Counted from the stretch's first letter, positions 24,957 through 33,558 are shown. The stretch: 64,000 nt of DNA from Cuniculiplasma divulgatum (GCA_031200235.1 CP133595.1:1822877-1886876), one strand, 5' to 3'. Numbers and translations are program-made. The notes: generated from the letters alone by a model not told the origin.

Positions 24957-24966
24957 GCAATTTTAA
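24957..24966 (+). promoter_or_regulatory. TATA-like element for the MDR dehydrogenase operon
   Basis: CAATTTTAAA is centred about 22-24 nt before the ATG at 24,984. It heads the four-gene run 24,984-28,974. Confidence 0.45.
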
Positions 24967-24983
24967 ACTCTCATAATGATTAC

Positions 24984-25988
24984 ATGAAAGCCCTGGAATG
25001 GTCAAACATAAAGGAAATGAAGGTCAGGGAAATGCCGGAGCCCGAGCTTAAGCCGGGATGGGTGCTTCTGAGGGTTGCATTCACCGGCATCTGCGGTTCC
25101 GAGCTGTCCGCATACGTGGGCCAGAATGAACTCAGGAAACCACCCAGCGTCATGGGGCATGAGTTTTCCGGTACAGTAATTAAGGCAGACTCGCCTGAGG
25201 ACGAGTATCTGGTGGGAAAAAAAGTAACAGTGAACCCGCTGGTGACATGCGGCAAGTGCAGATTCTGCCGCAGGGGCGACCGCCAGCTGTGCCCTGAGAG
25301 AAAGATAATTGGCGTGAACTTTCCCGGTTCCTTCGCTGAATTTGTGGCTGTGCCGGCATCATCATGCTACCTGACTGATGATCTGCTTCTCGGTTCACTG
25401 ACCGAACCACTTGCCACGGCATTTCATGCGGTCAGAAAATCACTTGTTGAACCCGGCGACCGGGCTCTGGTCATTGGTGCGGGAACCATAGGGCTCATGG
25501 CAACAGCAGTCCTGAAACTTTTTGGCGCGTCATTCATAGCAGTTTCAGAGACGAACCAGCACAGGCGCGAATGGAGCAGGGACTGGGGAGCAGACATGCT
25601 CATTGATCCTTCCGCCACAAAGGTTGGCAGCAACACAGCTGCTGAAAAGTACGATGTCGTAATAGATGCTGTAGGCCTGAAGGCAACAAGGAAGTTTGCC
25701 ATAAATTCTGCTGAATCAGGAGGCAGGGTCATGTTTGTGGGTCTTCATGAGCCGGATGCCGATGTTCCTGGAAATATGGTTATCAGGAACGAGATCAGCA
25801 TTTCCGGATCATTCTGCTACACCGATGATGATTACAGGAGGTCAGCCGGCCTCATAAATTCAGGGTTTCTCAGCAGCCACAGCAACTGGTATGACATGAG
25901 GGATCTGGAAAGGGGCAACGAATCCTTCATGGAACAGCTGAAGCCGGATGCGCCATTCTCGAAGATTATTCTCTCATCAGAGGCCTGA
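24984..25988 (+). CDS. Zinc-dependent MDR dehydrogenase, probable 2-keto-3-deoxy-L-rhamnonate 4-dehydrogenase
   Basis: The 334-residue protein is a medium-chain dehydrogenase with catalytic-zinc residues C37 (T-G-I-C-G-S-E) and H59-E60 (M-G-H-E). The structural-zinc set is C89, C92, C95 and C103, and E141 follows. The NAD(P) motif is G-A-G-T-I-G at 165-170. In the diketo-hydrolase pathway an enzyme of this class oxidises C4 of 2-keto-3-deoxy-L-rhamnonate to give 2,4-diketo-3-deoxyrhamnonate. The gene is followed after 4 nt by the FAH-family hydrolase that would cleave this product, which supports the role; threonine or sorbitol dehydrogenase would be the generic alternatives. Confidence 0.85.
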   Translation: MKALEWSNIKEMKVREMPEPELKPGWVLLRVAFTGICGSELSAYVGQNELRKPPSVMGHEFSGTVIKADSPEDEYLVGKKVTVNPLVTCGKCRFCRRGDRQLCPERKIIGVNFPGSFAEFVAVPASSCYLTDDLLLGSLTEPLATAFHAVRKSLVEPGDRALVIGAGTIGLMATAVLKLFGASFIAVSETNQHRREWSRDWGADMLIDPSATKVGSNTAAEKYDVVIDAVGLKATRKFAINSAESGGRVMFVGLHEPDADVPGNMVIRNEISISGSFCYTDDDYRRSAGLINSGFLSSHSNWYDMRDLERGNESFMEQLKPDAPFSKIILSSEA

Positions 25989-25992
25989 TACA

Positions 25993-26862
25993 ATGAAGAT
26001 AGGAAACGTCAGGATTGGCGGTAAGGTTGAAGCTGCTGTGCAGATTGAAAACAGAATCATTCCCATGTCTTCTGTTAAAGGGTTTCAGGAAAAGTACGGG
26101 AGTGCAGTTACAGATGACATCATCCGGAATCCGGAAATGTATCAGGCTGCCGCTGCACTGGCAGATCATGTGCCCACATCCGTCCAGATCGATGATGGAA
26201 AGATGTCATTTGCGCCCGTTGTAATGCAGCCACAGAAAATAATCTGCGTGGGGCTTAATTACAGGAGCCATGTAGAGGAGACCAGAGACAGGATTCCCGA
26301 AAGTCCCGTGCTGTTCAGCAAGTATGCAAATTCCCTGGCAGGATCCGGGGATGCCATAGCAATACCGCAGGAAACCAGGCAGCTGGATTACGAAGGTGAA
26401 CTTGGCATAGTCATTGGGAAGAAGGGTAGCAACATAAGGGAATCCGATGCCCTTGATCATGTTTTCGGCTACTTCATAGGCAACGATGTCTCCGCAAGGG
26501 ATCTGCAGTTCAGGACCTCGCAGTGGCTACTTGGGAAATCGGGTGATGGTTTCTATCCATGCGGGCCGTTCATAACAACTGCAGATGAGATCAGGGATCC
26601 CCAGAAGCTGTCCATAAGAACCAGGCTCAATGGGGAAATCAGGCAGGATTCTGACACTTCATACATGATATTCTCCTGCTCTTACCTCATCAGCTACATT
26701 TCAAGATTCATGACACTCTATCCCGGCGACATAATCTCCACAGGAACACCTGAGGGCGTGATACTCGGGATGCCTGAGGACAGGAGGGTATGGATCAGGA
26801 GCGGTGACAGAGTATCAGTAGAGATAGAGGGCCTTGGCAGGCTTGAGAACACATTCTCCTGA
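25993..26862 (+). CDS. Fumarylacetoacetase-family hydrolase, probable 2,4-diketo-3-deoxy-L-rhamnonate hydrolase
   Basis: The 289-residue protein has the FAH fold. I-C-V-G-L-N-Y near 84-90 is followed by the metal ligands E134 and E136 in Y-E-G-E-L-G-I-V-I-G and D165 in G-N-D-V-S-A-R-D. Toward the end it has the family signature G-D-I-I-S-T-G-T-P-E-G-V. The enzyme would hydrolyse the diketo acid to pyruvate and L-lactate. The ATG at 25,993 is 4 nt after the dehydrogenase stop; an upstream in-frame start would overlap that gene. LutA/LutB-like genes that can oxidise L-lactate follow directly, which fits this product. Confidence 0.87.
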   Translation: MKIGNVRIGGKVEAAVQIENRIIPMSSVKGFQEKYGSAVTDDIIRNPEMYQAAAALADHVPTSVQIDDGKMSFAPVVMQPQKIICVGLNYRSHVEETRDRIPESPVLFSKYANSLAGSGDAIAIPQETRQLDYEGELGIVIGKKGSNIRESDALDHVFGYFIGNDVSARDLQFRTSQWLLGKSGDGFYPCGPFITTADEIRDPQKLSIRTRLNGEIRQDSDTSYMIFSCSYLISYISRFMTLYPGDIISTGTPEGVILGMPEDRRVWIRSGDRVSVEIEGLGRLENTFS

Positions 26863-26905
26863 ATGCAAAGGCCAGTGTTTCCAGAATATGGGATAGTGGG
26901 GCAGC

Positions 26906-27835
26906 ATGAGCGTTGAAGGCAGAGAAGTGCAGGATCGGCAGGGAAGAATGATGTTCCAGCAGCTTGAAAGCATACGGGATGTGATGATGGATTCCCTCAT
27001 GAAGAACTATGTCCCTTTTCCCATCGACAGGTCAGTCTGCAGTGCCTGGACCGACTCACTTAAAAAGGGCGGGGAGACAATCATATACACATCATTCATG
27101 TACCAGCTTTCCAGCCTCTTCAGGGCATACGAAAAGCACCTTTCAACCTTTGCAAGGATGGGAGGATCGGCAAGGCTTGCATCACTCGGGAAGTTCTTCA
27201 TAAAGCCTGACAGGGATGATCTCAGGAGAGGCTACAGGATTCTTTCAAACATATCAAACCTGCTCCTGAAGAACGGCATAGATCATGGTTACCTGTACGA
27301 TGATGAGCCATACAGCGGAGGATTACTGCTGGAACTTGGCATGCTTGATCAGTTCTGGGAATACGGATCCAGGGTGCTGAAACTGATGAAAGATCATGGG
27401 GTAAAGCGGGTAATTACTGTGGATCCACACACAACAAATGCAATGAACAGGCTTAAGGAGCATTTCGGAGCAGACATCGAGGTCCATAATTACCTCACCC
27501 TGATCCAGAAATATTCCGGCAGGGGGAAATTTGTCTTCCATGATCCATGCCTGTATACCAGATATGACACCATTGGGGGCAAGATAAGGGAAATCGCCGG
27601 CACCGCAGGAGTTGAGCTCATTGAGGACAGGATGGTCACTAGCCGGGACCTTGGCACGTGCTGCGGAGGACCCCTGGGGCCTGTCAATATGGACCTCAGC
27701 GACAGCATAGCAAAATACAGGGCCGAGAAACTGCTAACCGTATCACAGAACGTCATGGTGGCATGCCCGCTCTGCTACCAGAACCTTAAGCCATACGTGA
27801 GCGGCATGAAGGATCTGGCGGAGGTGATTGAATGA
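26906..27835 (+). CDS. LutA/HdrB-like CCG-domain iron-sulfur protein (lactate oxidation)
   Basis: The 309-residue protein carries the cysteine-rich pattern of LutA/GlpC/HdrB subunits: F-H-D-P-C-L-Y in one block, then T-C-C-G-G-P-L-G-P, and A-C-P-L-C-Y-Q-N in the last. LutA-type proteins act with LutB in oxidation of L-lactate to pyruvate. The N-terminal half is longer and helical, and only one full CCG unit is obvious, so it is not a textbook two-CCG LutA. Its stop overlaps the LutB-like start by 4 nt (ATGA). The link with lactate follows from the FAH hydrolase upstream and is inference. Confidence 0.78.
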   Translation: MSVEGREVQDRQGRMMFQQLESIRDVMMDSLMKNYVPFPIDRSVCSAWTDSLKKGGETIIYTSFMYQLSSLFRAYEKHLSTFARMGGSARLASLGKFFIKPDRDDLRRGYRILSNISNLLLKNGIDHGYLYDDEPYSGGLLLELGMLDQFWEYGSRVLKLMKDHGVKRVITVDPHTTNAMNRLKEHFGADIEVHNYLTLIQKYSGRGKFVFHDPCLYTRYDTIGGKIREIAGTAGVELIEDRMVTSRDLGTCCGGPLGPVNMDLSDSIAKYRAEKLLTVSQNVMVACPLCYQNLKPYVSGMKDLAEVIE

Positions 27836-28974
27836 GCAACTGGAGCATTGCAATTGAACGTGCCCTGGAAAACAACGTGCCTAAGGTTGATTCCATCCTT
27901 GAGAAATATCCATACCTTCACATGATGGCGGATGAAATAAGGGACGCAAAGCTGAGGGTCATTGCCGATCTTGATTCATATGTGAAGCAGACCATGGAAT
28001 CTGTAGAGGCAACCGGAGGCAGGGCATACCTTGCAAGAACAACTGACGAAGCCCGGGACATCCTGAAGAAGATTGTGGGTACGGGCCGAAAAATAGTCAT
28101 GGCAAAGTCAAACGTGGCACATGAGATAGACATTATCAACACTCTTGAGAAAGCCGGTAATTCAGTATCAGAGACGGACCTGGGGGCATATCTGATTCAG
28201 CTTTCTGGAGATGAATCATCACACATCGTCTTCCCGTCACTGCACATGACAAGGGAGGATATAGGCAGGATGCTTCATAAAGAGCTTGGGCTGCAGCTAT
28301 CAGACAGATCAACCACGGAGGAGATTGTTACTGCAGTGAGGCAGCTTTTGCGAAGGAAATACATGGAAGCCGACATTGGCATATCCGGTGCCAATGCAAT
28401 CTCAGCTGACACAGGATCTGTGGTACTTGTAGAAAACGAGGGGAACATACGCATAGATACGGTGCTGCCCCCGGTTCATATCATAATAACTGGAATAGAC
28501 AAGATTGTGCCGACCCTGAATGATGCCATGAAGGAGGCCATGGTCCAGTCGGCATATGCAGGTCTCTATCCCCCAACATATGTTAACATAACATCTGGCC
28601 CAAGCTCAACTGCAGATATAGAGCTGAGGAGAGTGAGCCCGGCAACTGGGCCGAAAGAGGTTCATGTCATCCTTCTTGACAACGGGAGAATGGAAGCGAG
28701 CAGGGACGAATCCATGAAAGAAGCACTTCTATGCATAAAGTGTGGACGGTGTTATTTCGCCTGCCCTGTATACAGAGTACTGGGCAAGGAATGGGGACGG
28801 CAGCCCTATGGTGGACCTACCGGGGCTATGTGGACTGCCATTGTCAACGGGGACTATGCAACGGCAGAGTACTGCACACACTCTGGAGGATGTAGGGAAG
28901 TTTGCCCAATGAAAATCAACATTCCAAGGGTGCTGGAATATATAAAATGGGAAAACATGCGCCCCAGTCAATAA
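27832..28974 (+). CDS. LutB-like LUD-domain protein with 4Fe-4S clusters (lactate oxidation)
   Basis: The 380-residue protein has an N-terminal LUD (DUF162) domain, recognised by R-K-I-V-M-A-K-S-N-V-A-H-E and then G-I-S-G-A-N-A-I-S-A-D-T-G-S-V-V and V-H-I-I-I-T-G-I-D-K. A C-terminal ferredoxin region follows with C-I-K-C-G-R-C-Y-F-A-C-P and C-T-H-S-G-G-C-R-E-V-C-P-M-K-I. This is the LutB layout, though shorter than the roughly 470 residues of Bacillus LutB. It pairs with the LutA-like gene by a 4-nt overlap. Together they would return L-lactate from rhamnose cleavage to pyruvate. No separate LutC gene is seen here. Confidence 0.82.
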   Translation: MSNWSIAIERALENNVPKVDSILEKYPYLHMMADEIRDAKLRVIADLDSYVKQTMESVEATGGRAYLARTTDEARDILKKIVGTGRKIVMAKSNVAHEIDIINTLEKAGNSVSETDLGAYLIQLSGDESSHIVFPSLHMTREDIGRMLHKELGLQLSDRSTTEEIVTAVRQLLRRKYMEADIGISGANAISADTGSVVLVENEGNIRIDTVLPPVHIIITGIDKIVPTLNDAMKEAMVQSAYAGLYPPTYVNITSGPSSTADIELRRVSPATGPKEVHVILLDNGRMEASRDESMKEALLCIKCGRCYFACPVYRVLGKEWGRQPYGGPTGAMWTAIVNGDYATAEYCTHSGGCREVCPMKINIPRVLEYIKWENMRPSQ

Positions 28975-29189
28975 TTACGAATCAAATTGCTGTCTACTGG
29001 TGGCATGCTCACCCTTTGACATACATAGTTTTGCTGCATGGTTCTCGAAATCAAGTGGCATAAATTTGCTATCCCATCCCTTATGCCGGAGCAATTAGGC
29101 ATAACGTTAGTAATCTTATGAAATGTATTGGCAGTGGGTATGAATTAACCGAAGATATAAATTTGTATATCTTGCGTTAATTGCATATA

Positions 29190-29834
29190 ATGAAATTACC
29201 CATAGCAAAGCAACTGAAAAAACAATCTCAAGTTCAGATTGCCTTTCTTCAGGATGAAATCATAGATGTTCTCTATTCGCTGACAGATGATTTGGTTTTC
29301 CATGGAGGAACAGCCATCTGGCGATGCTATGAAGGTAAGAGATTCTGCGAGGATCTTGATTTTTATTCCCACTCTTTTCCAGAAATCTTGACGGAATTTC
29401 AGGAATCAGTCATGTCACATGGTCTGTCAGTTCCAAGGATTAAAGATACCGGAGATGCAATATCCTTAACCATAAAGAACAATAACGCAATGGTAAGGGT
29501 AGAAGTCAACCACGTATCCAGTGTGACAGGCAATCAGATGGCTTACGAGCTCAGTGATGTGACTCATGTTGAGGTCTTAAGTCTGACAGCTGACCAGTTT
29601 ATCAACGAGAAAATGCTGGCTTATACTGATCGCCGTTACATCAGAGACATTTATGATATTTACCACATTTCAACCAATTATCAATTGCTGGCTTCCACCC
29701 GGATAAATCTTATGGAATTCCTATCCGACTTACCACCAACTGTTGATGAACCCGTACTGCGGACACTTGTTTACACTGGGCTGACTCCAACCTTTGAGAA
29801 CATGGTAAGAGACATAAAGAGGCATATTAGATGA
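29190..29834 (+). CDS. AbiEii-type nucleotidyltransferase toxin
   Basis: The protein of about 214 residues has the AbiEii/MenT signature: V-F-H-G-G-T-A-I-W-R-C-Y then R-F-C-E-D-L-D-F-Y, giving the G-G-T/S and D-x-D nucleotidyltransferase residues. It also has a later D-Q-F-I-N-E-K-M and R-Y-I-R-D-I-Y-D. Such proteins are toxins of type IV-like or abortive-infection pairs and add nucleotides to RNA. The ATG at 29,190 lies about 23 nt from a TTGTATATC box; a TTG at 29,181 is the other option. It precedes its AbiEi-like partner with a 4-nt overlap, the reverse of the classic abiEi-abiEii order. Confidence 0.85.
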   Translation: MKLPIAKQLKKQSQVQIAFLQDEIIDVLYSLTDDLVFHGGTAIWRCYEGKRFCEDLDFYSHSFPEILTEFQESVMSHGLSVPRIKDTGDAISLTIKNNNAMVRVEVNHVSSVTGNQMAYELSDVTHVEVLSLTADQFINEKMLAYTDRRYIRDIYDIYHISTNYQLLASTRINLMEFLSDLPPTVDEPVLRTLVYTGLTPTFENMVRDIKRHIR

Positions 29835-30442
29835 AATTCATGAAGGAATTCATTGCACAGTTTTCCTCCAAACCGGTCTTCACATCATACGAAGCCAGAA
29901 ATTTCTTCACGCTCAGACACGGTCCAGAAGGTTACTATAAGCTTGTGCTGAATAATCTTGTTAAATCCGGAAGAATATACAGGATCACCAGGGGGAAATA
30001 TTCCTTCTATGATGATATCCAGTACGTGGGATTTGCTTTCAAGCCATTTTATTACGGATTGCAGGATGCGTTGTCTATCCGGAATCTATGGGAGCAGGAG
30101 ACGAATCCAGTCATAATTACGCCAAGACGGGTCAGAAGTGGCGTTCGGACTTTTCGGGGAAGGAATTATGTCATACGGTGGATCGAGAGAAGCATGTTTT
30201 TCGGTTACTCTCTTGTGGAATATGGCGATTTCTTCATTCCAGTCGCTGACACAGAAAAGATCCTAATCGATATGGTGTATTACCATGAGTTTTTGCTTGA
30301 GGAAGTCAAAAACGAGATTTTGAGGGCTGTTAACAAGAAAAAACTTCAGGAGTATATTCTCATGCTTCCTGAGTACATGAAGAAACGGGTCATTGCATTT
30401 ATTGGTATTGGCGAATATGAAAAAGAAACAGCACCTGAATAA
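29831..30442 (+). CDS. AbiEi-type winged-helix antitoxin
   Basis: The 203-residue protein begins with a winged-helix region (F-T-S-Y-E-A-R-N-F-F, then L-N-N-L-V-K-S-G-R-I-Y-R-I-T-R-G-K-Y), the N-terminal pattern of AbiEi antitoxins. It continues with Y-G-L-Q-D-A-L-S-I-R-N-L-W-E-Q and A-D-T-E-K-I-L-I-D-M-V-Y-Y, also typical of AbiEi. It would neutralise the nucleotidyltransferase encoded by the overlapping gene and repress the operon. It starts at 29,831, overlapping the toxin gene by 4 nt; M4 is an alternative start. Sequence evidence for the pair is good. Confidence 0.83.
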   Translation: MKFMKEFIAQFSSKPVFTSYEARNFFTLRHGPEGYYKLVLNNLVKSGRIYRITRGKYSFYDDIQYVGFAFKPFYYGLQDALSIRNLWEQETNPVIITPRRVRSGVRTFRGRNYVIRWIERSMFFGYSLVEYGDFFIPVADTEKILIDMVYYHEFLLEEVKNEILRAVNKKKLQEYILMLPEYMKKRVIAFIGIGEYEKETAPE

Positions 30443-30680
30443 ATGCGCAGCAGAAACAGGCCCATGGTAAACAAATGAATAAACGTTTGATTAGGTTCTA
30501 CAAATAAACCATTATGGGTTTTCCCGGAACCCTCATTTGTTGGTTAGTAGCCACAAAATCCGAATTCACAACGTTATTCATATTGTGTATTTATTCTTAC
30601 ATAAAGTGGTCCAGGATAAAGCTAATGAGAGGGAATAATCCCAGAAGCACTATCCAGGCCACATTTATTCATCCTGGTGC

Positions 30681-31370
30681 CTATGTTTCCGACCTGAAGC
30701 TCTTGCCAAGCTCCATTCCAAGCGTGAAGTAGTGGCGGAAAGAATAGATGAGGGGTTTCCACAAGGGCGGATTAACATGGCTTCTGTCCAGAATTATGTC
30801 CCTGTGCGCATACACCGCTATTGCTTTGACCTCCACGATTGCGGCAAAGGCGGAATTGCCCTCCCTCAGATCATAAATGTTGCTCACCGAGCACTCCATC
30901 TGCAGCTGGCATTCAAGCACCCTTGGCGGCGTTACATTTTCAGACATTACAGGTGTAAGGCCGGAGGCAGAGAATTTATGGGGTTCATACCTGAAAACAC
31001 TTGATTTCTGTTCAGGCACGGGATTCTTTCCCGTGAGGGGTGCCAATTTCTCTACATTCTTCCACATTGTGCCATCTGGGAAGTTCAGTGTGCATTCTCT
31101 GGTGTTCCGGAGATTCTCGAAGGTTTTCCCAAGTGTCGAGAGCCCAAGTACAATGGAGTTTCCAAGCGCCCATGCCGATGACATCGGAGAGAGATTGACA
31201 TTTCCTTCACTGTCAACTGTTGAGACCAGTACCACTGGGGTGCCAAAATACAGTATTTTTGGCTTGATTTTTTCTATGTCATGTTCGTAACTGGTCTCAT
31301 AAGTATTGTCATCGCTACTATCTGCACTTTTCTGATTCCATGCTGTCCCAGATTCCTTATCTGTTGCCAT
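30681..31370 (-). CDS. Flavin reductase-like FMN-binding split-barrel protein
   Basis: The 229-residue protein belongs to the flavoredoxin/flavin reductase family. It has P-V-V-L-V-S-T-V-D-S-E-G-N-V-N-L-S-P-M-S-S near residues 45-65, I-V-L-G-L-S with K-T-F-E-N-L-R, E-C-T-L-N-F-P and later C-Q-L-Q-M-E-C. The first 30 residues are polar and probably disordered. It would bind FMN and reduce flavin or an oxidised metabolite. It is divergent from a winged-helix regulator gene, 99 nt away, which may control it. A later start is possible because the polar leader is unusual. Confidence 0.78.
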   Translation of the reverse strand: MATDKESGTAWNQKSADSSDDNTYETSYEHDIEKIKPKILYFGTPVVLVSTVDSEGNVNLSPMSSAWALGNSIVLGLSTLGKTFENLRNTRECTLNFPDGTMWKNVEKLAPLTGKNPVPEQKSSVFRYEPHKFSASGLTPVMSENVTPPRVLECQLQMECSVSNIYDLREGNSAFAAIVEVKAIAVYAHRDIILDRSHVNPPLWKPLIYSFRHYFTLGMELGKSFRSET

Positions 31371-31469
31371 ACTAGCAGATAATTGATTCCTATAGGTTTG
31401 TTGTCATATATCTGCAGATTGAAATACGTTGATGTATTTTTATACTGGAAGGCGATCATCCTATCATAA

Positions 31470-32138
31470 TTGAAAAAAGAAGAAATTTTCCTGGCGCTTT
31501 CCAGTACCCTGAGAATCAGCATTGTTGAATTTCTTTCCCGAGGACCCGCTTCAGTTAACCAGATTGTGGCAGGCCTGAATTATGCTCAACCTAGAGTTTC
31601 CAATGGTCTGTCAGTTCTCCAGGCATCAGGGCTAGTGGATTCCATAAAGATAGGAAGAGAAAAGTTCTACAGACTTTCCCCTGAATATCTCGAGGATATT
31701 GTGGGGTGGCTTGATTCCATACTCAATTCAAAGGAAACTGCAGGACCCAAAACAACACGTGTTCTTTCAAGGGCCATGGTGGAGGTACATTATGCACGAA
31801 CATGCTACGACCATCTGGCTGGCATAAAGGGAGTGGACTTCCTGCAAAGATGTATCGCGGAAGGATGGCTGATCCAAGACACAGGCGATAAGGGAATATC
31901 ATTGACGGAAAAAGGGCGTGTGGAACTACTATCCAGAAACGTTGAGATTCCCATCAGGAAAAACAGCAGGAGGAAATTTGCATATGGCTGCATGGACTGG
32001 ACAGTAAGAAGTTATCACCTTGGGGGAGCCCTCGGCGCTTCCGTCTTCAGAACACTGGTGAAATCCGGCTATGTTGAAAAAATTCCAGAAACAAGGAAAG
32101 TGAGAATGCTGAAAGACCTGGAAGAGTTCTTTGTGTGA
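31470..32138 (+). CDS. ArsR-like winged-helix transcription regulator with C-terminal domain
   Basis: The 222-residue protein starts at TTG. Residues 5-70 form an ArsR winged helix: L-S-S-T-L-R-I-S-I-V-E-F-L, then Q-P-R-V-S-N-G-L-S-V-L-Q-A-S-G-L-V and the wing I-G-R-E-K-F-Y-R-L-S. A C-terminal domain with C-M-D-W-T-V-R-S-Y-H-L-G-G-A-L-G-A is characteristic of a larger ArsR subgroup whose function I do not know. It lies divergent to the flavin reductase-like gene and may regulate it. Confidence 0.78.
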   Translation: MKKEEIFLALSSTLRISIVEFLSRGPASVNQIVAGLNYAQPRVSNGLSVLQASGLVDSIKIGREKFYRLSPEYLEDIVGWLDSILNSKETAGPKTTRVLSRAMVEVHYARTCYDHLAGIKGVDFLQRCIAEGWLIQDTGDKGISLTEKGRVELLSRNVEIPIRKNSRRKFAYGCMDWTVRSYHLGGALGASVFRTLVKSGYVEKIPETRKVRMLKDLEEFFV

Positions 32139-32509
32139 TACCAGCTTATTGGATATTTTTCAGAGTCTCTCAAGCTTTCCTGTGAATTTAATATTAATGT
32201 TGAAAATTCACCTTGATGCATCTTACCCTCAGTCCACGGATTCGAGAGCTGTTCTTATTTGCTAATAAATCTGAGTTCAGGTAATACTGAATAAACCTCG
32301 GATCTGTTGGCACGTAATTTTCTTCTGCAGAGAGTTATTCAGATGAGGGGCTTAAGGAGCGCTTGACAGATCGATGTCGCTACGCTTAGTGCAGACTTAT
32401 AGCAACACGAGGGTTTCTCGATCCGTGTTACTTCCCAACTATTCATTGGGCGGTTTTATTATGTGAACCTTTTAATAGGATTATTTTATCCTAATTTTGT
32501 TGTTCTTGA
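32139..32509. other. 371-nt intergenic region before the HicA-like cassette
   Basis: No gene is seen. A weak inverted repeat AACACG/CGTGTT flanks 32,404-32,429, and a TATTTTATCC-type AT-rich stretch precedes the ATG at 32,510. Nothing else is supported. Confidence 0.35.
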
Positions 32510-32791
32510 ATGTCATATACAGTTGATGTCGTTGTTACCGAGATAAAAGCAGACTTTGCTCCTCCAACTAGTGCCGAGTTTGTGCAGGTCTCTTTTGGAT
32601 ACAGGCTACCAGTTCCAATGCCTCCACAGCAACCAGGTCAAATTCAAATCGGAGCTCCGGTACTGTATAAACATGCGATGCATCTTTTCATACCAAAGCA
32701 AAACTGGCTATCTCAGTTCACAATGTGGGAAAATTGCACCATTACTGTTTCTGACGAGGGAGAGGTACAGGTTAAGAAGAAGGTGGACTAA
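32510..32791 (+). CDS. Small beta-rich protein of unknown function, first gene of a HicA-like cassette
   Basis: The 93-residue product is rich in beta-forming residues and Pro (L-P-V-P-M-P-P-Q-Q-P-G-Q-I-Q) and I do not recognise it. Its stop shares one base with the ATG of the following gene, so the two are translationally coupled. It is AT-rich like the rest of the cassette 32,510-33,558. Being first in a probable toxin-antitoxin operon it could be an accessory antitoxin or an unrelated passenger. Confidence 0.5.
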   Translation: MSYTVDVVVTEIKADFAPPTSAEFVQVSFGYRLPVPMPPQQPGQIQIGAPVLYKHAMHLFIPKQNWLSQFTMWENCTITVSDEGEVQVKKKVD

Positions 32792-33258
32792 TGAGTGAAG
32801 GTGAAATCTATTACTCGTATTATTCAACCTATGATGGCCAGATCACTACGAGTCCTAGCATGTACTTATTTAATCCGCGCCCGCCAATGTCGATTTCAGA
32901 CCAAGTTTATTCTATTCCTGTATTGGATGAACCAAGCGTCTTTCAGGGAAACGCTGAAAATGTGACCGTCAAGAAGTTCCCGGTTCATTTTATAGAATTG
33001 TATGGTCTTAAAGATTTACAAATTGATTTTGCGTTACCTCTAAAGCTTGCCTACAGTTATGAGCCTGACACAAAGCTTCATTTTTTTCAGAATTCCGACC
33101 TTAATATCAGTTATTCAAATTCTAACTATGAAACGTGTCTAAATGATGTTTTAGAGGAGATATCCGTATTGTGGAAGGAAATAGTTATGGCTGAAGATTC
33201 TGAGCTTACATCAGACGCGCTTAAAATTAAACGATATCTTCTTTCGATTACAAAGTAA
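32791..33258 (+). CDS. Probable antitoxin partner of a HicA-like toxin
   Basis: The 155-residue protein has a C-terminal helical stretch, Y-E-T-C-L-N-D-V-L-E-E-I, then L-W-K-E-I-V and L-T-S-D-A-L-K-I-K-R-Y-L-L. This resembles the C-terminal helix pair common in antitoxin-like proteins next to HicA genes. The N-terminal 110 residues are beta-rich and not recognised. It lies 12 nt upstream of the HicA-like gene and is coupled to the gene before it. The antitoxin role is inferred from order and this tail. Confidence 0.45.
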   Translation: MSEGEIYYSYYSTYDGQITTSPSMYLFNPRPPMSISDQVYSIPVLDEPSVFQGNAENVTVKKFPVHFIELYGLKDLQIDFALPLKLAYSYEPDTKLHFFQNSDLNISYSNSNYETCLNDVLEEISVLWKEIVMAEDSELTSDALKIKRYLLSITK

Positions 33259-33270
33259 ACTGTGGCCTAA

Positions 33271-33558
33271 TTGACTGTAATCAAGACCAGAGATATAGAA
33301 AGAGCTTTACTTTCTAAGGGATTTCAGCGCGTTGATTCAAACCACAAGTATTATTTTTTCTACATTAATGGAAAAAAAACATCAGTAAGGACAAAGATAA
33401 GTCATGGGACAGATGAGTACAGTGATCATCTATTGGGTCTTATGAAAGATCAGTTGCATCTTGATAAAAGAGAACTAGAGGAGTTTGTTGAATGTAGCTT
33501 GAGCGGAGAAAAATATAAAGAACTTCTAATTGAAAAAAGGATAGTGGTTTATCCATAG
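33271..33558 (+). CDS. HicA-like mRNA interferase toxin
   Basis: The 95-residue protein reads as a HicA/YcfA double-stranded-RNA-binding-like fold: A-L-L-S-K-G-F-Q-R-V-D-S-N-H-K-Y-Y-F-F, where the family has K-x-G-F with the catalytic His in the next strand, then S-V-R-T-K-I-S-H-G. A helical extension follows (L-M-K-D-Q-L-H-L-D-K-R-E-L-E-E-F-V-E-C), as in many archaeal relatives. It would cleave mRNA when free of antitoxin. The start is TTG, 12 nt after the preceding gene. The His near residue 24 is the putative catalytic residue. Confidence 0.65.
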   Translation: MTVIKTRDIERALLSKGFQRVDSNHKYYFFYINGKKTSVRTKISHGTDEYSDHLLGLMKDQLHLDKRELEEFVECSLSGEKYKELLIEKRIVVYP

